The notes under the pieces: model-generated
Told to the model about the DNA's origin: nothing
Seen by the model: the letters and a program-made list of their open reading frames with translations, nothing else
Database searches by the model: none
Translations under genes and position numbers: made by a program
Assembly: GCA_016868855.1 (NCBI GenBank)
Contig: VGFP01000001.1
Span: 124,001 to 188,000, forward strand
DNA: 64,000 nt
Source of the DNA: Bacteroidota bacterium
GTDB taxonomy: Bacteria; Bacteroidota; Bacteroidia; Chitinophagales; Chitinophagaceae
Direction: 5' to 3'
In this document: piece after piece, positions 41,849 through 51,859 of the stretch
How the letters are laid out: each line of letters starts with the position of its first letter
How positions within the stretch are numbered: position 1 is the stretch's first letter

Positions 41849-44599
41849 ATGCCTTTCCAGTTAAAATCGCCATTATTTCTTTCAATCTCACTTGCAACTA
41901 TTTTGTCGCTTGGTTACTTTTTATTCATTCACCAACCAAAGGTTGATTACAATACAGAGGTAAAACCAATACTGAATCAAAAATGCATTTCCTGTCACGG
42001 TGGTGTCAAGAAAAAAGCTGGATTCAGTCTGCTCTTTGAGGAGGAAGCTTTGGCTCCTACTGAATCAGGCAAACCAGCCATCATACCCGGTGATGCAAAG
42101 AACAGTGAAATGATCAAAAGGCTCTATGCAAAAGATCTTGATGAACGCATGCCTTATCATGAAGAAGAGTTGACCGATCAGGAAAAAAATATTTTAAAGC
42201 GATGGGTCGATCAGGGTGCAAAATTTTCAACACACTGGGCCTACCTGCCTGTTCAAGAAACAACTGTTCCATCGGGTGGATTCTTTTCTTTCTTTCAAAA
42301 GAAAGACGGCAATGAAATTGATCGTTTTATTGACCAGCAATTGAATAACGTGAGACTCCAAAGATCCAAGGAAGCAGATAAAAAAACATTGTTGCGCAGG
42401 GTTGCACTTGATTTGATTGGAATGCCTGCACCAAAACATATCCAAGCAGCATATCTGACAGATAGTTCTGCCCAGGCATATGAAAAGCTGGTTGACAGTT
42501 TACTGAATTTGCCTGCCTATGGGGAGCGGTGGACTGCCATGTGGATGGATCTGGCGAGGTATGCCGACAGCAAGGGATATGAACGAGATTATATCCGATC
42601 GATATGGCGATACAGAGATTGGCTGATCAATTCATTCAATCAAGATAAATCGTACGATCAGTTTATTACAGAACAGTTGGCAGGTGACCTCCTGCCGAAT
42701 CCAAGCGATGATCAATTTCTTGCGACTGCCTTTCACAGAAATACGATGAACAATGATGAAGGTGGTACAGACAACGAGGAATTCAGAACTGCTGCCATCA
42801 TCGATCGTGTGAACACAACCTGGGAAACGCTCTTGGGAACTAGCTTTGCTTGTGTTCAATGCCATAGCCATCCCTATGATCCATTTCGCCACGAAGAATA
42901 TTATTCCTTCATGGCATTTTTCAATAATTCGAGAGACGAAGACACCTATGATGAATATCCATTGTTGAGAGAGTTCAGAAACAACAGTGTTCTGCAATAT
43001 GACTCCGTATTGAATTGGTTGCAAACAAAAGCAAATACTTCCACCAATCATTTTTATAAAACTTTTGTAAAAACAGGACAACAATGCATCAACAGTCTCA
43101 CTGCTGATTCACTGTCCAATGCCGCATTGGAGGATACCAAGTTTCTGCGCATGAGAAAAAATGCATGGGCAAGAATTAGAGCAGTTGGACTGAGTGACAA
43201 ACAAGTATTGTATATCCGTTACCGCATGCCGGTCAAATACGGCAAATTGGATTTCTATGCTTCTTCTGTTGATGCAAAACCTTTTGCATCAGTCCGAATC
43301 CAACAAACAAAAGATGGATGGCAATTGATGGCCATCCCGATGCAACATTTTTTTGATGGAAGAAAAGACATCTTTATACATTTTGATAGTCCACTTTTAA
43401 AATCAAATAACGATAACGGTCCGGTTTTTGACTGGTTCTGCTTCGCTCCATCCTTTCCGGGCTCCAATGATCCAGCTTTCAAAACATATTTTCAAACATT
43501 CACAGACCTGTTGAATCGACCCGATGCTGAACTCACTCCCATCATGATGGATAATCCATCTGACTTAACACGTAATACCTATGTATTTGAAAGAGGCAAT
43601 TGGTTGTTGAAAACAAAATTGGTAGAAGCGAACATTCCATCCATATTCAATTCGCAAAATAAATCATACCGAAACCGACTTGATTTGGCAAGATGGATGA
43701 CAGACAAACAAAATCCACTTACCGCAAGAACCATGGTCAACCGATTATGGGAACAATTATTCGGACAGGGCATTGTGGAGACGTTGGAGGATTTAGGATC
43801 GCAGGGAGCATCGCCCACGCATCAACAACTTCTAGATCATCTTTCCTATCGATTTATGCACGAGGACCAATGGAGCATCAAGAAAACATTGAAAAGAATG
43901 GTCATGTCTGCCACCTACCGTCAGTCATCCATCGTTGACAAAAAAACACTCGAAAAAGATCCACTGAATAAATGGTATGCCCGTGCACCGCGTGTGAGAT
44001 TGTCTGCAGAGCAAATCCGGGATCAGGCATTGGTAATATGTGGTGCATACAGCAATAAAATGTTTGGCCCCAGTGTCATGCCCTATCAACCTGAAGGAAT
44101 TTGGGCATCACCTTATGATGGAAGAACTTGGGAGCAAAGCAAGGGCGAGGACTTATACCGCCGTGCTATTTACACGTATTGGAAAAGAACAGGTCCCTAT
44201 CCTACCCAAATCAATTTTGATGGAACAGCAAGGGAAGTTTGTGTAAGCAGACGTATCAGAACCAATACACCCTTGCAGGCGTTGAATTTATTGAACGACA
44301 GCACCTATTGGGACTTGTCATTAAAATTTGCAAAAGATATTCTTGATAAGCATCCAAAAAATATGGATCAAGGAATCGTAGATGCTTATGAAACAGCAGT
44401 AGGAAAATATCCGGATCCAGCCAAAGTGAAGCTGCTGAAAAATTTATATTGGACATCCTTTCGAACTATTCAGAAAAATCCGGAGAAGTCCAAAGCATTG
44501 TTAACAGACTCCTGCATCAATCGAACACATGAACTGGCTGCCATGGCCATCACTGCCAATGCAATTTTGAACCTGGATGAAGTGATTACCAAAAATTAG
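41849..44599 (+). CDS. Planctomycete-type c-heme (PSC1) + DUF1549 + DUF1553 protein
   Basis: CISCHGGVKKKAGFSLLF; RWVDQGAKFSTHWAYLPVQ; YGERWTAMWMDLARYADSKGYERD; CVQCHSHPYDPF; NPLTARTMVNRLWEQLFGQGIVETLEDLGSQG. Confidence 0.95.
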   Translation: MPFQLKSPLFLSISLATILSLGYFLFIHQPKVDYNTEVKPILNQKCISCHGGVKKKAGFSLLFEEEALAPTESGKPAIIPGDAKNSEMIKRLYAKDLDERMPYHEEELTDQEKNILKRWVDQGAKFSTHWAYLPVQETTVPSGGFFSFFQKKDGNEIDRFIDQQLNNVRLQRSKEADKKTLLRRVALDLIGMPAPKHIQAAYLTDSSAQAYEKLVDSLLNLPAYGERWTAMWMDLARYADSKGYERDYIRSIWRYRDWLINSFNQDKSYDQFITEQLAGDLLPNPSDDQFLATAFHRNTMNNDEGGTDNEEFRTAAIIDRVNTTWETLLGTSFACVQCHSHPYDPFRHEEYYSFMAFFNNSRDEDTYDEYPLLREFRNNSVLQYDSVLNWLQTKANTSTNHFYKTFVKTGQQCINSLTADSLSNAALEDTKFLRMRKNAWARIRAVGLSDKQVLYIRYRMPVKYGKLDFYASSVDAKPFASVRIQQTKDGWQLMAIPMQHFFDGRKDIFIHFDSPLLKSNNDNGPVFDWFCFAPSFPGSNDPAFKTYFQTFTDLLNRPDAELTPIMMDNPSDLTRNTYVFERGNWLLKTKLVEANIPSIFNSQNKSYRNRLDLARWMTDKQNPLTARTMVNRLWEQLFGQGIVETLEDLGSQGASPTHQQLLDHLSYRFMHEDQWSIKKTLKRMVMSATYRQSSIVDKKTLEKDPLNKWYARAPRVRLSAEQIRDQALVICGAYSNKMFGPSVMPYQPEGIWASPYDGRTWEQSKGEDLYRRAIYTYWKRTGPYPTQINFDGTAREVCVSRRIRTNTPLQALNLLNDSTYWDLSLKFAKDILDKHPKNMDQGIVDAYETAVGKYPDPAKVKLLKNLYWTSFRTIQKNPEKSKALLTDSCINRTHELAAMAITANAILNLDEVITKN

Positions 44600-44604
44600 A
44601 ACTG

Positions 44605-46098
44605 ATGAGAAAATTGAACATTCATCAAGAAGCAAAGAAAGTATCACTGGAATTCCAGACACGACGACATTTTTTGCAGCAATGCAGAACCGGCATGGGC
44701 ATGCTGGCACTGGGATCAATGTTGGATGGATGTAATTATTTTGGAGGTGATAAAGAAAATACTGGATTGCTCAATGCCAATCCACTTGCTGCAAAAGCAT
44801 CTCCCCTGCCGGGAAAAGCCAAATCGGTTATTTTCCTTCACATGGCAGGAGCTCCATCTCAATTGGAGATGTTTGATTACAAACCTGCCCTGCAAAAAAT
44901 GGATGGAATGGATTGTCCTGATTCGTTTCTACAAGGAAAAAAATTTGCATTCATCAGAGGTGTTCCTCAATTATTGGGTCCACAGGCTTCATTCAAACAA
45001 TACGGCGAAAGCGGCATCTGGTTGTCCAATCACATGCCCTACTTTCCATCCATTGTAGATGATGTTTCAATTTTGAAAGCTGTTTCAACTGATCAATTCA
45101 ATCATGCACCTGCACAATTGCTGATGCATTGTGGGACTGCAAGATTGGGTCGACCCAGTATGGGTTCTTGGGTTACCTATGGACTCGGATCGGAGAATTC
45201 AAATTTGCCTGGATTTGTGGTGCTTACCTCTGGTGGAAGAAATCCGGATGCTGGAAAAAGTGTTTGGGGAAGTGGATTTTTACCTTCGGTCTATCAAGGG
45301 GTTCAATGCCGTTCTGAAGGAGATCCTGTTCTGTTTTTAAAAGATCCAAATGGGATTGACAGGGATATGCGCAAGGCTTCCATCGAAGCCATCAACCAGG
45401 TCAATCAAGTCGCCTATCAAGAATTTCAAGATCCGGAAATCCTTTCCCGAATATCACAATACGAAATGGCATTCAACATGCAAATTGCTGTTCCAGATGT
45501 TATGAATATTACCGACGAACCTGAATACATTCATCGCATGTATGGAACTGCTCCAGGTAAAGAATCATTCGCGAACAATGTATTGCTTGCCCGCAAATTG
45601 GTAGAGAAAGGAGTAAGATTTGTACAGCTCTTTGATTGGGGCTGGGACAGTCACGGTACTGATCCGGGTACAGCACTTGATTTGGGATTTGTTGACAAAT
45701 GCAGACAGAACGATCAAGCTGTCACTGCTTTGTTGATGGATTTGAAACAACGCGGACTACTGGACGAAACCTTGGTCGTTTGGGGTGGAGAATTTGGAAG
45801 GACTCCCATGCAGGAGAACAGAGACGGAAAACAAAATGTATTCAAGGGAAGAGATCACCATTCAGATGCGTTCTGTATGTGGATGGCAGGTGGAGGTATA
45901 CGCAAAGGTTTTACATACGGTGAAACGGATGAAATTGGTTACCATGCAGTCAACGGAAAAGTCTCTGTGTTCGATATCCAAGCAACCATTTTGAAACAGT
46001 TGGGATTTGATCATACCGCTTTTACTTATCCATTTCAGGGAAGAAATTTCAGATTGACCGATGTGTTCGGAAAAGTTATTGAACCAGTCATTGCTTGA
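44605..46098 (+). CDS. DUF1501 domain-containing protein (sulfatase-like fold)
   Basis: TRRHFLQQCRTGMGMLALGSML signal; KAKSVIFLHMAGAPSQLEMFDYKP; LVVWGGEFGRTPM...GRDHHSDAFCMWMAGGGI. Confidence 0.95.
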   Translation: MRKLNIHQEAKKVSLEFQTRRHFLQQCRTGMGMLALGSMLDGCNYFGGDKENTGLLNANPLAAKASPLPGKAKSVIFLHMAGAPSQLEMFDYKPALQKMDGMDCPDSFLQGKKFAFIRGVPQLLGPQASFKQYGESGIWLSNHMPYFPSIVDDVSILKAVSTDQFNHAPAQLLMHCGTARLGRPSMGSWVTYGLGSENSNLPGFVVLTSGGRNPDAGKSVWGSGFLPSVYQGVQCRSEGDPVLFLKDPNGIDRDMRKASIEAINQVNQVAYQEFQDPEILSRISQYEMAFNMQIAVPDVMNITDEPEYIHRMYGTAPGKESFANNVLLARKLVEKGVRFVQLFDWGWDSHGTDPGTALDLGFVDKCRQNDQAVTALLMDLKQRGLLDETLVVWGGEFGRTPMQENRDGKQNVFKGRDHHSDAFCMWMAGGGIRKGFTYGETDEIGYHAVNGKVSVFDIQATILKQLGFDHTAFTYPFQGRNFRLTDVFGKVIEPVIA

Positions 46099-46100
46099 TC

Positions 46101-47417
46101 ATGAAAACATTCATAGCACATCTCCATCCCCTGCTGGTTCATTTACCCATTGGTATTTTATTGGTGTATCTATTGCTGGAATATTTGCGTAGAAATGAGA
46201 AGTATAAGCTGATTGCTCCTATCAATACCATTCTATTTTTCATCGGTATTGGAACTGCTGTACTTTCTATCATTACTGGTCTCCTCAACGCAGATGTATC
46301 AACTTATCCTGAAGATGATATTTTTTGGCACAAGTGGACCGCCATTACTACAACACTGCTATTCACATTGTATTTCATAATTAGGAATCGTATATTTTAC
46401 CAACCGGTATACGTTATTGGATTTTTTATTTTACTGCTGTTTTCAATTGTAGCAACCGGTCACCTGGGAGGCGTATTGACACATGGTGAAAATTATTTGA
46501 GTTTTGAAGATGATATTCAACCTGAAATACAGCCGCTTCAAATTAAAAACATAGAGGAAGCGAGGGTTTATGAGGATTTGGTACAATATATATTTAATAA
46601 AAATTGTATTTCTTGTCACAGTGCTCAGAAACAGAAAGGTCAATTGAGATTGGATACATACCAATATGTATTGACAGGTGGAAAGTCTGGTCAAATCATC
46701 AAGTCAGGTGACATTGGTCATAGCGAAATGATAAGAAGAATTTTATTGGATGAATCGGATGATAAGCACATGCCCCCAAAAGGAAAATTGCCATTGCGTG
46801 ATTTTGAGGTTCAACTCCTGAAATGGTGGGTACAATCCGGTGCTGGCAATCAGCAGCATGTTAATGAAATGGGCAAAGACAGTATAACTGCAATGGCCAT
46901 CAAACAATTTCACCAGGTCTTTTCGCAACAGTCAGCTCCTATCCAAGTTGAGCGTCCGGTTCTCAATAAGTTCGACCCTGCTATTATCAAACAGTTGCAA
47001 TCCATCGGTTGCACGGTTACGCCATTGACCCAGCAGGAAAACTATTACAGAATCGTTGCCTTCAATGCAAAAGATTCAATCTACAGTGTGATGGAAATTT
47101 TACAGAAAATAGCAGCGCATGTGGTTGAACTGAAACTATCCTTTACAAACGCAAATGATTCATCCCTTCAAAACCTTTCAAAATTTATCCATTTGGAAAA
47201 ATTATGGTTGGACCATACGGAAGTTGGTATCGTGGGACTCAAAAATATTTCCAATTTGAAAGATCTGAAATACCTCAATTTATTTAAAACAAATTTGAAG
47301 GAGACAGAAATTGCTTCAATTCAATTTCCAAAAGAGTTACAGTTGATATCACCAGTTCCAAAAGACACCCTCTTGATGGCAAGAGATTCGGTAATGGTTT
47401 CAGCAATTAAGCAATGA
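46101..47417 (+). CDS. Membrane protein with DUF2231-like TM region, c-heme PSC1 domain and C-terminal LRR-like region
   Basis: AHLHPLLVHLPIGILLVYLLLEY; CISCHSAQKQKGQLRLDT; KFIHLEKLWLDHTEVGIVGLKNISNLKDLKYLNLFKT. Confidence 0.87.
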   Translation: MKTFIAHLHPLLVHLPIGILLVYLLLEYLRRNEKYKLIAPINTILFFIGIGTAVLSIITGLLNADVSTYPEDDIFWHKWTAITTTLLFTLYFIIRNRIFYQPVYVIGFFILLLFSIVATGHLGGVLTHGENYLSFEDDIQPEIQPLQIKNIEEARVYEDLVQYIFNKNCISCHSAQKQKGQLRLDTYQYVLTGGKSGQIIKSGDIGHSEMIRRILLDESDDKHMPPKGKLPLRDFEVQLLKWWVQSGAGNQQHVNEMGKDSITAMAIKQFHQVFSQQSAPIQVERPVLNKFDPAIIKQLQSIGCTVTPLTQQENYYRIVAFNAKDSIYSVMEILQKIAAHVVELKLSFTNANDSSLQNLSKFIHLEKLWLDHTEVGIVGLKNISNLKDLKYLNLFKTNLKETEIASIQFPKELQLISPVPKDTLLMARDSVMVSAIKQ

Positions 47418-48438
47418 TTGATCTGAAACTTTTCAACAGTTTAAGCTGGTTCTTGGTTCTGACAAGATTATTGTCGGGGTAGCTGATTGAGTAATAAGTA
47501 TCATTGTTGAGATAGTCGGTGAAAAAACGCAGGGCCTGCATATAGATCATGAATTCGCCAGCATAATTGAGATGGTTGATTTCATCTTCGCTCATTTGAT
47601 CTGCCATTTTTTCTTTGTATCCTTCCACAATTGCATGGTAAAAATCTTTTCTTGCCTCCACCAAATGAAGATCTTTTTCTTCCTCATTGGCAGGTGAAAG
47701 ATAGGTCCTGAACATATCACCTAAATCACTGATGAAAAATCCAGGCATGACTGTATCAAGATCGATTACGCATATACCTTTTTGTTCAGGATTGAACAAC
47801 ACATTGCTGATCTTTGTATCATGATGTGTTACCCTCGATTTAAATGAACCTGCATGCAAGATTTTATCATAGAACGAGACGATGGCGTGGTCGTCTTCAA
47901 TGGATGCAATAATGGGTGTGGTTGCCCTTATTCTTTCTGGATTCCCATTTTTCAGGGCTTCTCTGAATTGTTTCCATCTGAATGCAAGATCGTGGAAGCC
48001 AACGATGGTAGGCTTCAACCGATCCACGGAAAATTCCTTGAAGGAAGCGGTAAAGTTTGCAAATTGCTTAGCGGCTTCGTAAGTCTGATCAGGAATCTCA
48101 CAAACATTGATCGAATGTGAATTTTCTACAAAAGGTATCAGCCGATAATATACACCATTCATCAAATGATAGTGCTCACCATTTTTTGTCTTCATCGGAC
48201 ATGGTAAAATCGTGCTGGAGCCGGTTTGCCTGAGCCATGTTGATAATTGTTCAATATTTTCTGCAATGTTTTCAGGCCATTTGAAGACAGTATGATTGAC
48301 TTCTTGTAAAATATAAACATGCCTTGCCTCTTTCTTTACTACATAGGTATGATGGATAAGTCCAGATCCAAATAGCTCGATGGTATACCCTCTAACAGGA
48401 TCAATAAAAGCACCTAAAACATTGTGCAGTGATTCCAT
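47407..48438 (-). CDS. Aminoglycoside phosphotransferase/choline kinase-like family protein
   Basis: THHDTKISNVLFNPEQKGICVIDLDTVMPGFFISDLGDMFRT kinase motif. Confidence 0.88.
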   Translation of the reverse strand: MESLHNVLGAFIDPVRGYTIELFGSGLIHHTYVVKKEARHVYILQEVNHTVFKWPENIAENIEQLSTWLRQTGSSTILPCPMKTKNGEHYHLMNGVYYRLIPFVENSHSINVCEIPDQTYEAAKQFANFTASFKEFSVDRLKPTIVGFHDLAFRWKQFREALKNGNPERIRATTPIIASIEDDHAIVSFYDKILHAGSFKSRVTHHDTKISNVLFNPEQKGICVIDLDTVMPGFFISDLGDMFRTYLSPANEEEKDLHLVEARKDFYHAIVEGYKEKMADQMSEDEINHLNYAGEFMIYMQALRFFTDYLNNDTYYSISYPDNNLVRTKNQLKLLKSFRSIIA

Positions 48439-49677
48439 TTAATAAAGCAATCTTACTTTGATGGCACCTTTTACTTTTTTCAATACTTCAACAGCGCTTT
48501 TGGACAATTTGGTATCGATATCAAGAACAACATAACCGATATCATCATTTGTTTTAAGATATTGTCCGAGTATATTGATTTTATGTTCAGATAAACTGCT
48601 ATTGATTTCAGAGAGCACACCAGGAATATTGTTGTGGATATGTAGGATACGGTGTGTTTTTTCCTGTTGTGGAAGACTCAATTCAGGAATCGTATGAGAT
48701 CCTGTGGTGGCGCCAGTTTCCAAATAATTGAGCATTTTGGCACTCACGTCTTCGCCGATGTTGTATTGTGCTTCTTCAGTAGAACCTCCAATATGCGGCG
48801 TCAACAACACATTGGGAATTCCTTGTAATGGACTCTTGAAAGCATCTCCATTTTTTTCAGGTTCCCATGGAAATACATCAATCCCTGCTCCAGATAGATG
48901 TCCTGATACCAATGCCTGACGAAGAGCTTCCAGATCAACCACCTCACCCCTAGCATAATTCAAGAGGATTGATCCTTTTTTAAATTGCTTGAGCAATGAT
49001 TTGTTGATGAGGTTTTTTGTATGGCTGTTTTCAGGAATGTGCAAAGTGATGATATCTGATTTTGAGACCAATTCTTTCAATGATTTTTTGGAGACGGCAT
49101 TGCCGAGTGGAAGTTTTGTTACCACATCATAAAAAAGCACTTTCATACCCATGGCTTCTGCCATGATGCTGACCTGTGATCCAATGTTTCCATACCCAAT
49201 GATGCCCAACGTTTTGCCCCTCAATTCAAAACTACCTTTTGCCTCTTTGTTCCAGATTCCCTCATGCGCTGACTTGTTTTTGTCAATGATTTTTCTGATC
49301 AACATGATGGATGCGCCGATGATCAACTCAGCCACTGACCTTGTATTGCTATAAGGTGCATTGAAGACAACAACTCCTTTCTTTCTTGCTTCTGTTAAAT
49401 TGACCTGATTGGTGCCTATGCAAAAACAGCCAATGGCTTGCAGTTTTTTGGCATGTTGCAACACACGGTCGGTTATCATGGTTTTAGATCTGATGCCTAT
49501 TAGATGAGCGTCTTTGATTTCCTGGATGAGTTGCGATTCGGGAAGGGCACCAGAAAACTTCTTGATGTCAACATATCCAGCATCTTTGAAAATCTTGATC
49601 GCAGCATCACTGATGTTTTCGAAAAAAACAATTTTGATTTTGTCTTTCGGATAACTGGTTGGTGTTGGATGACTCAT
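48439..49677 (-). CDS. serA: D-3-phosphoglycerate dehydrogenase with C-terminal ACT domain
   Basis: LQAIGCFCIGTNQVNL; LRGKTLGIIGYGNIGSQVSIMAEAMGM; LLTPHIGGSTEEAQ; HNNIPGVLSEINSSLSEHKINI. Confidence 0.96.
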   Translation of the reverse strand: MSHPTPTSYPKDKIKIVFFENISDAAIKIFKDAGYVDIKKFSGALPESQLIQEIKDAHLIGIRSKTMITDRVLQHAKKLQAIGCFCIGTNQVNLTEARKKGVVVFNAPYSNTRSVAELIIGASIMLIRKIIDKNKSAHEGIWNKEAKGSFELRGKTLGIIGYGNIGSQVSIMAEAMGMKVLFYDVVTKLPLGNAVSKKSLKELVSKSDIITLHIPENSHTKNLINKSLLKQFKKGSILLNYARGEVVDLEALRQALVSGHLSGAGIDVFPWEPEKNGDAFKSPLQGIPNVLLTPHIGGSTEEAQYNIGEDVSAKMLNYLETGATTGSHTIPELSLPQQEKTHRILHIHNNIPGVLSEINSSLSEHKINILGQYLKTNDDIGYVVLDIDTKLSKSAVEVLKKVKGAIKVRLLY

Positions 49678-49743
49678 TAGAAATTTCTGTAATTTTATGC
49701 GAATTTAACAACTTCTAACCCCTATTCCAATTAAAGACCTGTG

Positions 49744-50919
49744 ATGTTGAAAATCAAAGTATTCCTGGTACTGTTCTTTGCGTTTTCCAGTCTCTTTTAT
49801 TTTGTTGAAAATTATTTACTTGGCAATACCACCAATTCCAAAAGAAACTCCATTTATCGAATTGAGATTGCCCCTGCGTCACCTCTTACGAATACAGAGG
49901 AAATGCTGCGTAAATCCTCTTCGAGATTTTTTGAGGAAAGCCTTGTTCGTTCAAGATTCAACGGAGCCATGCTGGTAGCATACAATGGAAAGATTGTGTT
50001 TGAGGAATACGCGGGATTGAAAGAAGTCATCAAGGGTGACCCCATAGATTCAGCGACCTCTTTTCATTTGGCATCTGTATCCAAGACTTTTACTGCCATG
50101 GCGGTTTTGAAATTATGGGAGGACGGCAAAATTAACATCGATGAGAAAGTTGGGAAATATATTTCCGGATTCCCGTTCAAAGAGATCACTGTCAGAAATT
50201 TATTGAGTCACCGTTCTGGATTACCCAATTATGTCTATTTCGCTGAACAGGTTGGATGGAACAGAAAAAAATACCTTCACAACGATGACATGCTGAATTT
50301 GCTGATCACCAACAGGTCGAGATTGAAGATCGGCAGACCAAATGCATACTTTGATTATTGCAATACCAATTATGCCATCCTTGCTATTTTAGTAGAAAAA
50401 GTCTCTGGTCAGTCTTTTGCCGCTTATATGGATCAGACCTTTTTTACACCTATTGGCATGATGAACACCTTTGTATTTGACATCAACAAAACGGAGAAAG
50501 TCCTGCCCTCCTTCAAATACAACAACCGCCTGGAACCCATGATGTTTCTGGATGCAGTATACGGCGATAAGAATATTTACAGCACAACCAGAGATTTGTT
50601 GAAATGGGATATTGCCATCAACAGCGGTAAATTATTCAAGCAGGAAACATTGGACCAAGCATTTCGTGGATACAGCTACGAACGCAGGGGCGTCAAGAAT
50701 TACGGTTTGGGATGGAGGTTGTATGAAATGCCTTCCGGTAAAAAAATTGTATACCACAATGGCTGGTGGCATGGAAACAATACTGTTTACAGTAAATTGA
50801 TGCAGGATTCAACAACGATTATTGTGCTTGGTAACAAATTCAATAGAAATATATACCAGGCTAAAAAAATTGCCGGTATCTTTTCAGGGTACGGCATTCA
50901 ATTGGATGATGATGACTGA
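49744..50919 (+). CDS. Serine hydrolase / beta-lactamase-type class C family
   Basis: HLASVSKTFTAMAVLKLWEDGKINIDEKV (SxxK); FDYCNTNYAILAILVEKVSG (YxN-like); GWWHGNN. Confidence 0.92.
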   Translation: MLKIKVFLVLFFAFSSLFYFVENYLLGNTTNSKRNSIYRIEIAPASPLTNTEEMLRKSSSRFFEESLVRSRFNGAMLVAYNGKIVFEEYAGLKEVIKGDPIDSATSFHLASVSKTFTAMAVLKLWEDGKINIDEKVGKYISGFPFKEITVRNLLSHRSGLPNYVYFAEQVGWNRKKYLHNDDMLNLLITNRSRLKIGRPNAYFDYCNTNYAILAILVEKVSGQSFAAYMDQTFFTPIGMMNTFVFDINKTEKVLPSFKYNNRLEPMMFLDAVYGDKNIYSTTRDLLKWDIAINSGKLFKQETLDQAFRGYSYERRGVKNYGLGWRLYEMPSGKKIVYHNGWWHGNNTVYSKLMQDSTTIIVLGNKFNRNIYQAKKIAGIFSGYGIQLDDDD

Positions 50920-51781
50920 GATACCACATGATTTGCGCAAGTTGGACAGGGTTGAAGTCTTCAATACCTCCACTCTCGAGGCCAAAAAACGCATCAAATC
51001 ATTCGATTCATTTGCTCATAAGGGGACAAGAGGACACGCTGCTGTAGCAGCAGGTACCAACGGTATGATGGGAGCTGCCATCCTTGCCAGTTCCGCCTGC
51101 ATGAGATCGGGTTGTGGAAAAACAACCGCGATCGTACCATCCTCTTACTTTTCACTTATTCACTTCTCTGTTCCAGAGGCTTTGGTATGGGATCGAGAAT
51201 CTGAAAATATTCCATTTGACGCTTTCAATGCATTGGCTGTTGGTCCGGGTATCGGATCCTCAGCATCTTCCAAAAAATTGCTCAATTTGGCAATTTCATC
51301 GCAGAAGCCTCTGGTTATCGATGCAGACGGACTAAACATCTTGGCAGAGCAAAAAGATTGGATAGAGAAACTGCCCAAGGACTGTATCTTGACTCCCCAT
51401 CACGGTGAATGGGAAAGGCTTTTTTTCAAAACCAACGATGATTATTTAAAAATCAATACCAGCATTGATTTTTGCAAAAGATTGAATGTCAATGTATTAA
51501 TTAAGGGTCACTATTCAGTATTGGTTACACCATCTGATATATATATTAATGGAACAGGAAATGCAGGCATGGGAAAAGCTGGTGCTGGGGATGTATTGAC
51601 TGGTTTATTAGCCTCCCTTTTAGCACAGGGATATACTCCAGAAGATGCGGGTATTTTAGGTATGTATATACACGGATTGGCAGGCGATTTTGCCCGAGAC
51701 AAATGGGGCGAAGATTATATGAATGCCACAGACATAATTCATTATTTATCAGCTGCTTTTCAGTCACTCAGGAATGGATAA
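50906..51781 (+). CDS. nnrD: NAD(P)H-hydrate dehydratase (YjeF C-terminal domain only)
   Basis: HKGTRGHAAVAAGTNGMMGAAILASSACMRSGCG; AVGPGIGSS; VIDADGLNIL; LTPHHGEWERL; GAGDVLTGLLASLLAQG; ATG cluster 50906-50914. Confidence 0.92.
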   Translation: MMMTEIPHDLRKLDRVEVFNTSTLEAKKRIKSFDSFAHKGTRGHAAVAAGTNGMMGAAILASSACMRSGCGKTTAIVPSSYFSLIHFSVPEALVWDRESENIPFDAFNALAVGPGIGSSASSKKLLNLAISSQKPLVIDADGLNILAEQKDWIEKLPKDCILTPHHGEWERLFFKTNDDYLKINTSIDFCKRLNVNVLIKGHYSVLVTPSDIYINGTGNAGMGKAGAGDVLTGLLASLLAQGYTPEDAGILGMYIHGLAGDFARDKWGEDYMNATDIIHYLSAAFQSLRNG

Positions 51782-51859
51782 ACAATAGCATTTTTTGCTT
51801 ATTTTTGCTGCCCCCTGAAAAGGGTTGAATTCATCAAACAAAACCTAGAAATACTGTTT

